In this document: positions 1 to 11,521 of the stretch, one piece after another
Layout of the letters: every line of letters starts with the position of its first letter
Numbering within the stretch: position 1 is the stretch's first letter
Origin: Alligator mississippiensis
Lineage: Eukaryota > Chordata > Crocodylia > Alligatoridae
Direction: 5' to 3'
DNA: 64,000 nucleotides
Assembly: GCF_030867095.1 (NCBI RefSeq)
Contig: NC_081824.1
Span: forward strand, 344,094,203-344,158,202
Translations under genes and position numbers: made by a program
Notes under the pieces: model-generated
Told to the model about the DNA's origin: nothing
The model's input: the letters and a program-made list of their open reading frames with translations, nothing else
Databases searched by the model: none

Positions 1-781
1 AGTGTCTGTACCTTCCCACTCATTTACTGAAGCTCAGCATAAGACAACTGCATAATATAAAATAACCATATGTTGCAGATGGTTTGCTTGTAAGAGAGAC
101 TTGTCTTTGTCACTTACGTTGCTAACAGATGTAATCCTTTAATGCCACTCAGTAGCTGACAAAAGTTCAGGGAATTCCATTTGTTGCACATGCCGTATGT
201 GGAAAGTACCTTATTTACTCATATACCACACATACCTTGTTGGTGGCAGGGGCATGGCAGCAGCAAGCAGGGACTGCCTGCAGTCGGCCCCAGTGATATC
301 AGTGGCAAGAACAGGTTGAGCGGAGACCTCTTGCAGGCAGCCACAGTAACATTGGCAGTGAGGGTAGGCTGAGCAGGGACTGCCCACAGGCGGCCACAGT
401 GACTTCAGCAGTGAGGGCGGGCTGAACAGGGACTGCTCGCAGCTGACTGTGGCGGTGTCGGTGGTGGGGGGGGCTTGGCGAGCGGGAACCGCCTAGAGAT
501 GTCGGCGGCAGCGTCAGAAGTGGCCAATCTTGGGGGGACCCGTGCCCCCTATATCCCCCCTATGCATTGCCTATGGTTACAAATATATATGTATAGGTTT
601 AGGCTACCTGTGCACACCTATCATCTGAGGCCATCATTGTGTACAATGTTAACTGAGGGTGTGAATAAGTTTCTGACTGCTTATCAATTGTGTATCAAGT
701 AGTTTCCTTTTCCTTAACCTTTGTAAATAAAGTGTACATAGTTGTAAATTGTGTGACATCTAATTGAAGGTCCAGGGACAC
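1..781. other. Gene-free stretch with GC-rich imperfect tandem repeats
   Basis: No coding exon is supported. Between about 250 and 470 a unit of roughly 55-60 bp recurs three to four times with drift; each unit contains a variant of AGCAGGGACTGCC followed by GCCACAGTGA and a CAGTGAGGG-like tail. An AATAAA lies near 726. The block at 475-590 (CCGTGCCCCCTATAT, then GCATTGCC) resembles the end of the GC-rich block near 13.2 kb, so both probably belong to an interspersed repeat that I cannot name. Confidence 0.4.
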
Positions 782-934
782 TAAAATTTATGAGGCAGGG
801 AATATAATTTTCTGTATGTTTGCAAATCTTAGCAAAATGGAGCTCCAACAGAATTGTTAACATTTCTATTGGAGCTCCATTTTGCTAAGATTTGCAAATA
901 TACAGAAAATCATATTCCCTGCCTCATAAATTCT
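782..934. repeat. Near-perfect long hairpin (about 70-bp arms)
   Basis: Positions 782-853 and 864-934 are inverted copies of each other separated by a loop of about 10 bases. The arms share the core GGAGCTCCATTTTGCTAAGA and the outer block TATGAGGCAGGGAATAT in opposite orientations, with only a few mismatches. This is the shape of a very short palindromic inverted-repeat transposon or a recent inverted duplication. No protein or clear target duplication is visible. A transcript crossing it would fold into a long stem. Confidence 0.85.
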
Positions 935-3605
935 ATAATCTACAGAAAAGACAAGCAGCTCAGGATATGGGACAAGGAAGATCAGATTTTTTTTAAAAAG
1001 CAATCACATATGGGTAAAAATGATGCAATGGGGGCAATGGCAACAAGTTGTTGCCTGTCTAGCTATAATCAGATCACAATAGTCCATGTTATCTTCAGAA
1101 AAGGTGAGTAATGGGGGGTAAAACAGGAGCTGACCAGGTGATCAGGCAAAAGGTCATCTAGGTAGGGTTGAGGAAAAACATGAAATATTTTAAAGATAAG
1201 GATAAGACATTTCTGCTGAGATCATGCAAGGTTATTTGAGTAAATGTGATATCTTTCATTAGACCAACTGAGTAGCTGGAAAAAAGTTCTTGGCAAGCTT
1301 TTGGGTGCCCTTTTTTAGGCACAGGGAGTTTCTGCTGTTCTGAGACTCCAAAGAATGAGAGAAGCTAAAAGTGTGGCAGGATGTCAGTGAGAATGTAAAT
1401 AGGTAGAAATTAGAAAGAAAAGGTAAAGCAGAGAGGGGAGGGGGAAGAAAGCAGCGGTGGGAAAGGCTAAAGGGAGACATTACAGTGATAGAATGCAAGG
1501 TGGAAAAGAGGCTGTCAGTGAAAAAGGAAATAGTTGGAGATCAGGAAAACAGGAATGAGAGGAGCTCAAAGTTTGAGAGGATGTGACCACCACCTCGCAA
1601 ATCTCAAAATGGCCTTCAGCCAACAAGGACACTCCTCTAGAGACATAGATCACACTTTTGAAAGAGCCACTGGAAACCACGTGAAGATTTGCTGCAGTAC
1701 AAAAAGAAAATCCCCACAAATCACACACCATTAGTTATGGCATATCACACTTCCTTGGAACTTACACAGTTGTAACTCAGAAATCTTTGCAAAAATTGTT
1801 CTGGAGTTACAAATGGGAGCTGCACTTCTGCCTGTACCCTCTAAGACAAAGTCTGTGGGTGGCACATTCAATGAGTTTGGAAAGGAAGAGAAAAATCAGC
1901 AGTTAAAAAAATAAGAGTATGAGGGTTAGTAGGACAGAGAGAGATGTTTGAGGAGGAAAGTTTGATGTTTTGTAACAGGAGAGGAGGAAGAAGAGCACAT
2001 CATGGAGAAAAGGAGCCTGGTGGTAGAGAGTCAAGTCAGTTTTCTATTTTCCTGAAAGAAACTGTCAAGATTCTGCAGGGGAAAGGATTTTTATGCGAGT
2101 AAAAAAAATGTTGTGAAGGCAGCTGTGATAGATAAGTACCACTGCAAAACTAGGAAGATGGCAAAGCTAAAGGAGGAGGGTGTGAAGTTTTGTTCTGTTT
2201 TAAATCTAGCTGTATGGCCATTGCACAATAGTTCATAAACAAAAGCACAGTCACTTCAGGGAAGCAACAGTTAAACACAATGGATTACACGTGCTTAAAT
2301 TAGCTCACATGCAGTGGAGATTATTTTTTATCCTGCTGTATTCAAGTGTTTTCAGCTAAAATAATTTATTGTTATCCTTCCAAGAATTGTAAATTCTAAG
2401 CCTGGTTCTATTTTTAATTTAATCAATGGGAAAAAATCAACAGGAGCAGGATCATTTTCTTGAATGACATACTTACAAATTTGTTCTTTTGCTTGTCTTA
2501 TGCCTACTACAAAGTTTAGGTGTCAGCTACCTTAGAGAAAATTAAGTTACATTTTCAAGATGCATTTACTGTTCACTGGCTGGAAATAGGAAAGTGCTAA
2601 AGTACTAAATGAATGTGCAAAATTAATTTCCCTTTTGCTGCATATGGTTGATTTGGGCAAAGGTAAAAAGAAGAAAGAAACAAATAGAAGCTTAAAAATT
2701 ATTGCTGCAGTTAAGACTCACACTATTCAAGTACAAAATATACAGTGAAGTTTTGACATGAGAAATAAGCTTTTGAAAAAGTAAGAGGAGAAAAGCCAAA
2801 AAAAAATAGGGAATTTGCTGGCCTTTTGGACAATTAAGTAAATGAAACATGGTATTACTATGAGCCAATACCTTTTCTAAACTCCTCCCAAATACATTCC
2901 ATGCAGCACGTATTACCCATCCAGTTTCCTGGTTTTATTAGGCCAGTACTTAACAAAAATTCACTACAAAATTCACTTCACACTACAGCTGTCTTCTCCA
3001 GTAGTTCCTTCCTAGCTCCAGGTTGCTTGCATTATATCCATCACAAAGTCACTTTAGAGAGCGGTTTTCACCTTCCTTATATCCACACGGGGCAGGGAGA
3101 AAAGGCGAGGTAGTGATGGATGTCCAGGAAATCAACAGATTCCACTTAACATTCTCCAGCAGCAAAAATACCTGTTAACAAGGCAACCATTAAAGACAGA
3201 TATTACTAACTTTTACAGTTTCATTAATGAACCATTATTTTTAATATGTGCTAGACCTCAGTGCTCTGCAAATTGCCAATTTAAATGTAAAATTCAGCCT
3301 AATTGCCAACAAAGCTGGATCTCAGTGATCCTTTCCTATTGCAGTATAAGGAAAACAGAGTTGACGAGTCTTGGGAAATCTAATCTTTGTGCCATTCTTC
3401 CACAGGATTAAAATAAAAACAAACAAACAAACAGTAATATCATTAAGTATGGCTATACAGAGGTGACTAACTGGAAGGTGCCAGCTGCTATTAAACACCT
3501 GAAAAAATAAATATGCTGTCCTGACCCTATTGTAGTACTTCATTTTTGAAAAGCCACAACAAAATCATGAAGCATTTCATAATACCCAAAAGCATTACTC
3601 TGGAT
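935..3605. other. Gene-free stretch, mostly unassigned
   Basis: Open reading frames here are short, lack splice context and match nothing I recognise. At 1236-1345 there is one copy of an unnamed interspersed repeat (GATATCTTTCATTAGACC, then GGCAAGCTTTTGGGTGCCC) that recurs elsewhere in the window. The purine-rich part at 1350-2000 has internally similar segments (for example around 1340-1400 and 1545-1585), suggesting decayed repeat sequence. No gene is called. Confidence 0.5.
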
Positions 3606-4638
3606 TAGAGGTGTCAAACATGGCCAACAGCTCAGATTTGAGAGCTTCTCTCTCTAGCCCAGCAGATGACCAGAAGGCAGCAGAAGGTGAACCTTTTGTC
3701 CCCACTGCTCACTGGCACCAAACCCTATACTCCTGGCACCCCCGACCCCACCAGGCACTGCGCTTCAGCTACTGCTAGACCCTGCACCACCCCCATCCCC
3801 ATTGCTGCCAGACCCTGCACTGCCCCTGTTTCTACCACCACTGGATCCTGTACTGCCCCTGCTAGACTAGTGCAGCCCTCTCTTCCCTTCCATAGTGCTG
3901 AGCTGAAGGGGGTCATGGCCAGGCCCCAGCAAGACACTCTGATTAGGAAAGGGTTCCCCCTCCACCCTTGCTGCTCCTGAACAGCAAGGGAGCCAGCAGA
4001 TAGTTACACAGAATTTAGTTACACAGCAGGGAGTTACACTGAGAGTAACACAGCATTTAGCACCCCATCAAGAAAACAAAAGCCTCTCTCATTAGTTCAA
4101 GCTCTTCTTAAACAACTTTTTTCCAAGGAAGGACTGGAGGGACATTACCAGCTACCTGTTGATTAGCTCCAAAAAGCCTTAAGTGGACACTGTCCTGTCT
4201 GCCTTACACAGACACCTCTCAGCATTAGCCTGCATACCACATGCTGGCTATGGTCCATGCTATGGAAGAGGGGAGCAGGGTATGATGGGGGGGTGGGGTG
4301 GAGCATGGGGAAGCCAGACAGATGTGCCTGCAGTCTCTGCTGGAGCTGCAGCCAGGGAGCAGAGGGGTGGGGCCAGCCTGTTCTCTGGAGCAGACAGCCC
4401 TGCCCAGGGCTGCAAAGCATCTGGGATCCTGGAGGACTCTAGTTTAAGTTAAACCAAGAAGGAGTCTGGGGCAGACATTGCATAAACTGGTTTGACCCAA
4501 ATCAGTTAAGTCTGATACTGGTTTGCAATCAACTAGTTTATGTGCACTAAACATCTGTTCTGTTACAGGTTTAAACCAGTTTCTGATCACTTAAACCAGT
4601 TTATGTGTAATGTCTGTCCCTAGCCTTTGACACCCCTG
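3606..4638. mobile_element. hAT-like nonautonomous DNA transposon, composite
   Basis: The left end reads TTAGAGGTGTCAAAC and the right end TTTGACACCCCTG, which are inverted copies of a CAGGGGTGTCAAAC-type hAT terminus. The flanking 8 bp do not match well, so the insertion is old or the ends are slightly misplaced. The interior holds a run of CCCTGCAC/TGCCCCTG-type short repeats (about 3760-3870) and a second nested element near the right end. There is no transposase; it is a passenger element. Confidence 0.6.
4471..4621. mobile_element. Short inverted-repeat element nested in the preceding one
   Basis: The ends are inverted copies: GGGGCAGACATTGCATAAAC on the left and TTATGTGTAATGTCTGTCCC on the right. 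The 150-bp body contains several AAACCAGTTT-like repeats. It lies inside the 3606-4638 element and so inserted later. The family is not identified. Confidence 0.65.
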
Positions 4639-4965
4639 CTGTAGACCAATTCAGCATGCCACCAGACTGATCATGTGAACATTGTTCAGTGCATGTGAAC
4701 ATTGTCCTTTTTCCTTTTGAATGGTTTTGTTCTTCTACATAATTAAGTTATCCATTCAACTGCAGTTCTCTTGTTCTGAAGCTACTTCTGAGCTCTTCTT
4801 ACTCTTACTTCATAGTTGCCCTCCATTCCTTAAATGACTGCTTTCATTTACATGGAGTTAAACACAAACTATGCTGGGAGAAAGGGATTGTTACTTAGCT
4901 TAGCCTGTGTCTGCTTCTTTCTCAGATCTGCAGAAGGGTATTTTGTGCCCAGAAGCTTGATAAAC

Positions 4966-5029
4966 CTCCTCCCCAGCTATATAGTTGGTCCAATAAAAGA
5001 GACCCCCAAAAATACCCTTGCCTCTGAAG
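4966..5029 (-). repeat. Fragment of an unnamed interspersed repeat
   Basis: It reads TTGGTCCAATAAAAGAGACC followed by CCCTTGCCTCTGA, the reverse-complement style of the sequence seen at 1236-1345 and 49806-49915. The retroviral insertion at 5035 starts immediately after it, so the repeat was probably the landing site. Confidence 0.5.
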
Positions 5030-5034
5030 GGAAC

Positions 5035-5844
5035 TGTCGGAGATCAGAGCAGCGCCGGCAGCTGCTTTCTGGCCCCCCCCCACCGGTGCAGTAAAACTTT
5101 CACCTGACAGGCAGATAGCGATGGATGGGGTGAAATTAACAAGGCACAGATGCATGTTGGTCACAGGAGATTGTTTACTTACGTCGCCCAGATAGTGACG
5201 TGCGACGCAGGCTGAGCCTTTGTTTCTGTTACAGTTGCATCGATTACAGTCAAACGTATATCAAGCGATGACGAATGAAGCGCGCCAGGAACGGACTATC
5301 GAGCCTGCAGGGCTTTACTATGTCAAAATTAACGATGACGGGGAGTATTGACAGCTGATCAGACCGTCAGTCTACTCTGGTGATGGACTCAGGTCTCTCC
5401 ACAGAGATTTTTCCAGGGTTCTCCGCCTAGGGCGGAAACTGCTAAACTATTTATAGACAGAGGTGTCTGACAGAGATACCCAATGATGAACCGTTATGTG
5501 GAATCTTTAATTTTCTGGCAAGCAGCAGTTCTTTGTGCTCTCAGGTTGCTCTCAGGTTACTAGGTAGTGGGTTAGGTTTTCTGCCTGTTACGTATGAGGT
5601 TATGATGAGGGGCTTACGCTTGTTTCTTGACCAATTGCAGGGATTTATGGCAGGGCTATCCCCTTTCACCCTGACCAGTCTTAAGTTTCATTTCTTGGTT
5701 GTGACATGGGCATAAATTATATACAGCTCTCCGCCAGGATTTTGTTTCAGGAGTTTCTGGCAAGAATTTCTTTTAACCTTTAGTTGACTACTTGAATGGT
5801 ATCTCTTGCTAGTGGCATGGGCACTGATTAACTGGGTTGTGACA
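5035..5844 (-). repeat. 3' LTR of the provirus
   Basis: It is 810 bp and almost identical to 7762-8570. In element orientation it runs from TGTCACAACCC to GATCTCCGACA, the usual TG...CA ends. A TATA-type box CTATAAATAG lies at 5457-5448 on the minus strand. Confidence 0.93.
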
Positions 5845-5860
5845 TGCCCCCTTGCCCATG
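5845..5860 (-). other. Polypurine tract of the provirus
   Basis: On the minus strand the bases just before the 3' LTR read CAAGGGGGCA, which fits a plus-strand primer tract directly abutting the LTR. Its position fixes the element's orientation together with the primer-binding-site-like sequence at the other end. Confidence 0.7.
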
Positions 5861-5887
5861 GCACAGCAAGTGATCACTTACTTTTGG

Positions 5888-6259
5888 CTATAGTTCGTTC
5901 TCGTCATACTCGTTGTCATTGGAGTCATCTAATGGCAAGCAGGTGTATACAAAAGCAGAAAGCGTCATTAGTCGTTTCTTTATGAGCTGCAAGATACAAC
6001 AACCTAAACACACAACTACGGCTATCGCAATTAATGGCAAGCACAAGGTAATAAGCGGGGTTAGTAAATGCATTAACCAAGAAGAGTCCTCTCAAAGAGG
6101 AAGGCGTAGGCATGTAGTGAGTCCCGACTCTTTATCGGACCCGGTGATGTTGGCCCAAGCCGACAGGAGAGACAGGATCAAGTTGGAGGGTCCAGGGTCT
6201 GGAGGAGGCACCGAGGCGACAACAGCATCCAACAGGATCAGCACGATAGACGCCCCCAT
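5888..6259 (-). pseudogene. Env-like remnants of the provirus (leader and membrane-anchor parts)
   Basis: Near the 3' LTR one reading stretch (6259 to about 6090) starts at an ATG followed by a hydrophobic leader-like segment and contains an N-linked glycosylation motif (NIT). A second stretch (6073-5888) carries a long hydrophobic span with adjacent cysteines (LGCC) followed by basic residues and an acidic tail, as expected for a transmembrane Env anchor and cytoplasmic tail. The assignment rests on position and on these features, not on a recognised Env family. The gene is a fossil lacking most of an Env. Confidence 0.6.
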
Positions 6260-6835
6260 GGTGGTCTGGTGCGTGTCAGGTTGGAGCAGCTCGATGTTCC
6301 AGTGGCTCTTGTGACGGGCTGCTGTTGTATATGGCCGTCGTGCTCACTGCTGGACCTGAAAAATATAAAACGAGAGCAGTAACTGGGTTCACAACAATTA
6401 GTTTGTTTGGAGTGTGGAGTACTGGCGGCCACTGGTTTTATGCATTTCTGTTGCTTGAGTCACTGTAGAAGGGTGACAAGGGCTTTTCGCAGGGGCCCCT
6501 TTGTTGGAATTGGCTTGTAGCGCCATGTAGACGTGTTGCGAAGTGTGGGTCTGTGCTGATCCATTTTTGAAACGGAAATTGGAAGAGCTTGTAACACTTG
6601 TTCTTTTAGTTCGAGCGCTTTGAGTCCAGGGATTCCCAGGATGTTGATGCCCCCTAGGACTGCTTGTTGGGGCAGGCTGCGGTGTTATCCGGAATGCGCT
6701 GTTAGGCGTGGGTGCCTCCGGGGCCTGGACCGGTTGGCGGAATTGGTCGAGGTTGGTAGCCTAGTATATGTGTCAGTTGTCATTGTCCCGCATCTCCTAG
6801 GATGCATAGCCGTTGGTTGGTAAGCGTGGAGTGGC

Positions 6836-7564
6836 TTAGGAGGAACCCAAACATGGCTCTTTCCTCCGGCGTCCTCTGGGGTGGCAGTCTCGATTCCTTT
6901 CATGAGTCAAATTGGAAATGTCTTGGCCCTTGGTGCCCGACCGGTATGCAGTAAGGTGGCTTGATATGCCAGCTGGGTTTGCAGCTACTGACTTCATAAG
7001 GGCTTGCAGTCGTGGAAGTTGACTTAAAAGATTTCCTGCTGGCTGTGTAGCGAGCAGGTTGAGGAGGAGGCAAAGGGTGATGGTGTCCTCTCCTCTGTAA
7101 AACTCCACGCATGCTTCGATGGCGTCAAGGGTGGTGGTGGTGGTTGCACCCTGCGGGTTGGTTACTTGCTTGGTTATTGCTACAGGGTGAGCGGCTGCTG
7201 TAATTGTTGCTGTATCTGGTGGGAGGGTCAGATATAAATCCCTGCTCGTTGCCCCCTCCCTGTGGTACGGAGGTGGGGCCATTGGGAGCGACGTCACCTC
7301 AGGGGGTGGGCTTGCTGGGTGGAGTCCCGCCTGTTCTTCTGTGGCTCCGCCCTTCTTTTCCGGGTCCTCCGGGCAGCTCATTTTTTTCTCGGCACCATTT
7401 TCTGGTGGCGACGGAGGGTTTTGGCGCGCTGCCATCTCCGCGGCAGCTTTGCTGACCGTATCTAACTGGGTTTTTAAGTTCGCATTTTCACGCAGCAGGA
7501 GTGACACCGCGCAGATTGGCACGTGAATCATCTTCCCTCTGTCCCACTCGGAGCCTCCCCACAC
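6836..7564 (-). pseudogene. Gag-like open frame of the provirus
   Basis: An open frame of 242 codons sits just inside the 5' LTR end of the provirus. It has a heptad-like start (LLRENANLKTQLDTV), a proline-rich middle with an APPPY motif, and a helix-rich C-terminal part. Position and composition fit the N-terminal half of a retroviral Gag. I do not recognise the family, and no zinc-knuckle CCHC motif or pol sequence follows. It is treated as a fossil part of the element. Confidence 0.6.
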
Positions 7565-7743
7565 CTTTTCGACTCCCTCTTCTCCTCTGAGGGAGAAGTA
7601 GCCGCTGACGCACCCTGTCTCTGCTCCGCTCGCTTAGTGATAAGCAATGTGCCCCCATAATTCATCCGCGTTATCTGCGCGGCGACCCCCACTGTGCCAG
7701 GGGCAGTTCTTAATTAATTCCACCTCCATCACATTTCCCCTTG

Positions 7744-7761
7744 ATCCTGTTCGTGACGCCA
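7744..7761 (-). other. Primer-binding-site-like sequence
   Basis: Immediately downstream of the 5' LTR on the minus strand the sequence is TGGCGTCACGAACAGGAT. It begins with the TGG that pairs with a tRNA CCA end. It resembles TGGCG-type sites used with lysine or arginine tRNAs, but I cannot assign the primer tRNA. Confidence 0.7.
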
Positions 7762-8570
7762 TGTCGGAGATCAGAGCAGCGCCGGCAGCTGCTTTCTGAC
7801 CCCCCCCACTGGTGCAGTAAAACTTTCACCTGACAGGCGGGTAGCGATGGATGGGGTGAAATTAACAAGGCACAGACGCATGTTGGTTACAGGAGATTGT
7901 TTACTTACGTCGCCCAGATAGTGACGTGCGACGCAGGCTGAGCCTTTGTTTCTGTTACAGTTGCATCGATTACAGTCAAACGTATATCAAGCGATGACGA
8001 ACGAAGCGCGCCAGGAACGGACTATCAAGCCTGCAGGGCTTTACTATGTCAAAATTAACGATGACGGGGAGTATTGACAGCTGATCAGACCGTCAGTCTA
8101 CTCTGGTGATGGACTCAGGTCTCTCCACAGAGATTTTTCCGGGGTTCTCCGCCTAGGGCGGAAACTGCTAAACTATTTATAGACAGAGGTGTCTGACAGA
8201 GATACCCAATGATGAACCGTTATGTGGAATCTTTAATTTTCTGGCAAGCAGCAGTTCTTTGTGCTCTCAGGTTGCTCTCAGGTTACAAGGTAGTGGGTTA
8301 GGTTTTCTGCCTGTTACGTATGAGGTTATGATGAGGGGCTTACGCTTGTTTCTTGACCAATTGCAGGGATTTATGGCAGGGCTATCCCCTTTCACCCTGA
8401 CCAGTCTTAAGTTTCATTTCTTGGTTGTGACATGGGCATAAATTATATACAGCTCTCCGCCAGGATTTTGTTTCAGGAGTTTCTGGCAAGAATTTCTTTT
8501 AACCATTAGTTGACTACTTGAATGGTATCTCTTGCTAGTGGCATGGGCACTGATTAACTGGGTTGTGACA
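7762..8570 (-). repeat. 5' LTR of the provirus
   Basis: This 809-bp partner of 5035-5844 differs at roughly a dozen positions, several of them CpG sites. It has the same TG...CA ends, and the CTATAAATAG box is at 8182-8173. It is followed outside by the GGAAC target duplication. Confidence 0.93.
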
Positions 8571-8599
8571 GGAACAAGTCAAGGCAACAAGCTCAGATT

Positions 8600-8812
8600 T
8601 TTCATGGTAAAAATAACTGACCATTGGAACACCTTACCAAGGACTGTGGCAGACTTATTTATAAACCATATTTGATGCTTTTCTTAAAGCCATGCTCTAG
8701 TTCAAACACCAATTATATCAAAGAAGTTCCAGGGCCTAAATTATGCAGGAGGCCAGACTGAATAGAGCTGTATTCTAGCATTACACTCTGTGATTCAGAA
8801 TAATTTTCTTTC
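8600..8812 (+). mobile_element. CR1-type LINE 3' remnant
   Basis: The sequence contains the decayed pattern TGGAACACCTTACCAAGG, then TTATGCAGGAGGCCAGACT, which matches the C-terminal and 3' untranslated end of CR1/L3-like LINEs. No frame is open. Confidence 0.6.
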
Positions 8813-9030
8813 TGTAGAATTTACTTATCTATCTTAGATGCTCAGAAAAGTCATGGGAACAAGATTTGGCTCTTAACTGGTGGATCTGTTTTTACAATAT
8901 TCTGACAGGCATTGTCAGAGCAGAGCTTGAAGGTATCTTAATTTCAAACTCAAACATAATCTTTCTTGAAAATGATGAAGAGTTTCTCTGTTACAGAGAC
9001 TCTGAGGCAATCCCTTTGGGTCACATAATC

Positions 9031-9240
9031 TAATATTATAAAGGGCTTAGTCTGTCTGTCTGTCTGTCCATAACACACCTGGCCCCAACCCAAGGTCAGG
9101 GGCCAGATACAGGCTCTGTCCCCTCCCTCCCCCTCCCCCCCATCATTCTTGATGGGCAGTTTGCTAGTCAAAGAATAATAGCAGAGTATAATACTAGTTA
9201 TTTCCATGTACACTTTCCATGTACTTTTACCTCATTTAAT
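9031..9240. repeat. Unassigned repeat with a (TCTG)n run
   Basis: TATTATAAAGGGCTTAGTC precedes four to five tandem TCTG units at about 9050-9069, followed by a C-rich tract and two copies of TTTCCATGTAC. It looks like an interspersed repeat carrying a microsatellite. I cannot name the family. Confidence 0.4.
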
Positions 9241-9840
9241 AAAAAGTTATTCACAAATGACTAGTCCATGTTTCTACCATGCTCTGAATACTGATATGTA
9301 GGTGCTAAGTATTATTATAACAAGTACAGTATTTGAATTGTTCATAACACTGATTGTACAGTTCCAAAAATAATGACAGGTACACATACAAAAAGGGACA
9401 AAGAACTTCTGCCCCCATCCCTAAGTATAGCAGTAGAGTGAAAGTCACTACCAGTGACAAATTACTAATCAAGTGCCCCAAAGTGTTAATTGCTAAGTTG
9501 TTAAAGTTGCACCTTGCTTCAGCAAGGATGTACAATCAGACAGTCAGAGGACCAGCAGATTTCCAGTGCCAAATTCTTCTCCCATAGTGCAGAAGTAACA
9601 TCTACTGTATTGTAGGTGAGAGAACTGGGTCCTCAGAATGTCAAGCTTTTCTGAAAAAAATATGCAAACCAAAAACTAAACAGCAGTTTACACTGATACA
9701 AGTTTGATGGTGCTGACCATCCTCCTACATTTCATATGTCATTTCTCTTCTTAGGCCTCAGTCCTGCAATGAATAATCCAGTATACTGCTGATGGTGCGC
9801 TGAACCCTGTTAAACTGTGTTGTCAGTTCAAGAATTAGAT

Positions 9841-10018
9841 CAGGGTTTTACAACCAAGGGTACAAATACCCCTGGGGGTACTTGTAAAGGCCTCAGGGGA
9901 TACTCGGCCGCTGGGGGATCTTCCCCCTCCCCCTGCTCATTGACCAGCCATTGGGGGACTCCTTCCTCCTCAACCAGCCGCCAGGGTTACACTGACCCAA
10001 AAAGGTTGAAAACCCCAT
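9841..10018. mobile_element. hAT-like short element with 8-bp target duplication
   Basis: The ends CAGGGTTTTACAACC and GGTTGAAAACCCCAT are inverted copies, flanked by AATTAGAT (9833-9840) and AATTAGAC (10019-10026). The 178-bp body has no coding capacity. The 8-bp duplication fits the hAT superfamily. Confidence 0.85.
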
Positions 10019-11145
10019 AATTAGACATAAATACCACAAAACTAGGACTCAACCTTCCAGTGTGTTTACACAGCCTTTGCCACAATGGGAGTCTGTGGAC
10101 TGCCTTTCTGCACTGTCACAGTAATAGTAGTAGTTACCACACAGCTTCCTTGTCCACAATTTTTTTGCAATGTGAACTCACTTGTTATTGGACCCATGTT
10201 AGGGGAGCAGAATCCAAAGAAACATTAGGGGCATGCAGACTTCAAAGTTCATTCCTTTACCTGATTGGTAGTCTTTAACACATTTGTTAAGTCATCATGT
10301 TCGAACGTTATGGGGTCCCAACCTTTAAAGAGATCTGTTTGCATAGTTGCTTACTTTTTCATGGCTCTCCTGCCATTGGCAAACAAGCTATTTAGTATTA
10401 GCTGCAGAACTGTCTAGCAGGAGTTAATGCTGTTAATTCAATAACTTGGCCTCATCAGTCGTGACAGTGTCTCTGTAAGTATCTCATTTTATTTTATATT
10501 GCATGTTTGCATTCTGTGATGGAACATGGGGAATGACTGATAACTGGAATTTCAGCCTTTCTCTGCCTTTAGCACATTGCCACCCAGAGACACCATCAGA
10601 TAATGCCTTGGAGAAAAAAGCTGTCACTGAGTCAACAGAATGAGCTGGCAAGCCCAGGGAGTTTCCTGGCATTGTGAATTTGCTGCTTATGTTTTCTGCA
10701 GAGTGTCACACCAAAATTACACACTGCAGACTGAAAGCACTGTGAGAGAGAGAGAGAGAGAAATCATATTTTAAGTTAAGGTAAACCTCAAAAAAAGCAT
10801 AAAGTTATCAAGGTGTATACTTTAGTGAGATAGTGATATGTTTGTGAAAGAAAAGACAAAAGGCCAAATTCAGAAAGTACATATAAGTTATGCCTTAATT
10901 CTAGGTGAGTGTAAGGAATTATACAGTGGTATAACTCACCTGTCACAGGTCTTGAAGAAGATATGAATTAAAGGAGAAAGGGAGTATTAATCCTGTGTAA
11001 GATGCCCAATTTTTGATAAAAATTGTAGTCATATAAAAAGTAACCTCTTTCTAATGTAAAAACACCAGGGGGTGGAACTGAATTATTTTGCTGTACTCAC
11101 AAAGATGACAGGCATGTTGCACACATAAAGAGACCCATCCCTGCT
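10019..11145. other. Gene-free stretch with a short (GA)n tract
   Basis: I see no exon, RNA gene or clear transposon end. A short (AG)n run lies at about 10743-10761. The reading frames here are small and featureless. Confidence 0.5.
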
Positions 11146-11492
11146 TAACAGACCTTACGTTCTAGAAGAAGGGCACATGTACACATGCTTGCTAATGCTA
11201 TGTTGACCCCAGACTCCCCTGGCCCCCTGCCCCAGAGCTTATTGCTGCCAGGCTCATGTTTGCACATGGCTGGGGCACAAGGGTGCTTCAGTGCAGAGCT
11301 AGCCGGCAGCCAGTCCTCACACTGAAGCACCATTGTGCCCTAGCCAAATGGGTCAGCATCTACATGTGTGCTGCTGTTACTTTAAATTCCAGGAGGATAT
11401 GGCAAAATGCCACGTTTATTGATTACATGAATTAGACATAGAGGTTTGGACACACCACTCATATAGACACACACAAATTATTATGCACATCT

Positions 11493-11521
11493 TTACACAC
11501 ACACACACACACACACACACA
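11493..11521. repeat. (CA)n microsatellite
   Basis: About fourteen uninterrupted CA units. It is likely to be polymorphic in length. Confidence 0.95.

Larger units (their letters stand above)
5030..8575 (-). mobile_element. Endogenous retrovirus, internally deleted provirus
   Basis: Two nearly identical direct repeats of about 810 bp (5035-5844 and 7762-8570) bound a 1.9-kb internal region, and the 5-bp target duplication GGAAC flanks the whole (5030-5034, 8571-8575). The long repeats begin TGT and end ACA in element orientation. A primer-binding-site-like sequence follows the 5' LTR and a polypurine tract precedes the 3' LTR, so the element reads on the minus strand. Only a Gag-like part and two Env-like parts are visible; no pol is seen, and the interior is far too short for a full provirus. 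It is broken, chiefly by a large internal loss. The LTRs differ at about a dozen sites (about 1.5%), which implies a fairly recent insertion, perhaps several to about ten million years ago at slow reptilian rates. Confidence 0.93.

Noticed and set aside
7204-7526. Plus-strand frames opposite the Gag-like region
   Set aside because: These are shadows of the minus-strand element; the LTR ends, primer-binding-site-like sequence and polypurine tract all place the element on the minus strand.
11493-11521. CRISPR-like array
   Set aside because: It is a plain dinucleotide repeat. No spaced direct repeats of CRISPR form occur in the window.
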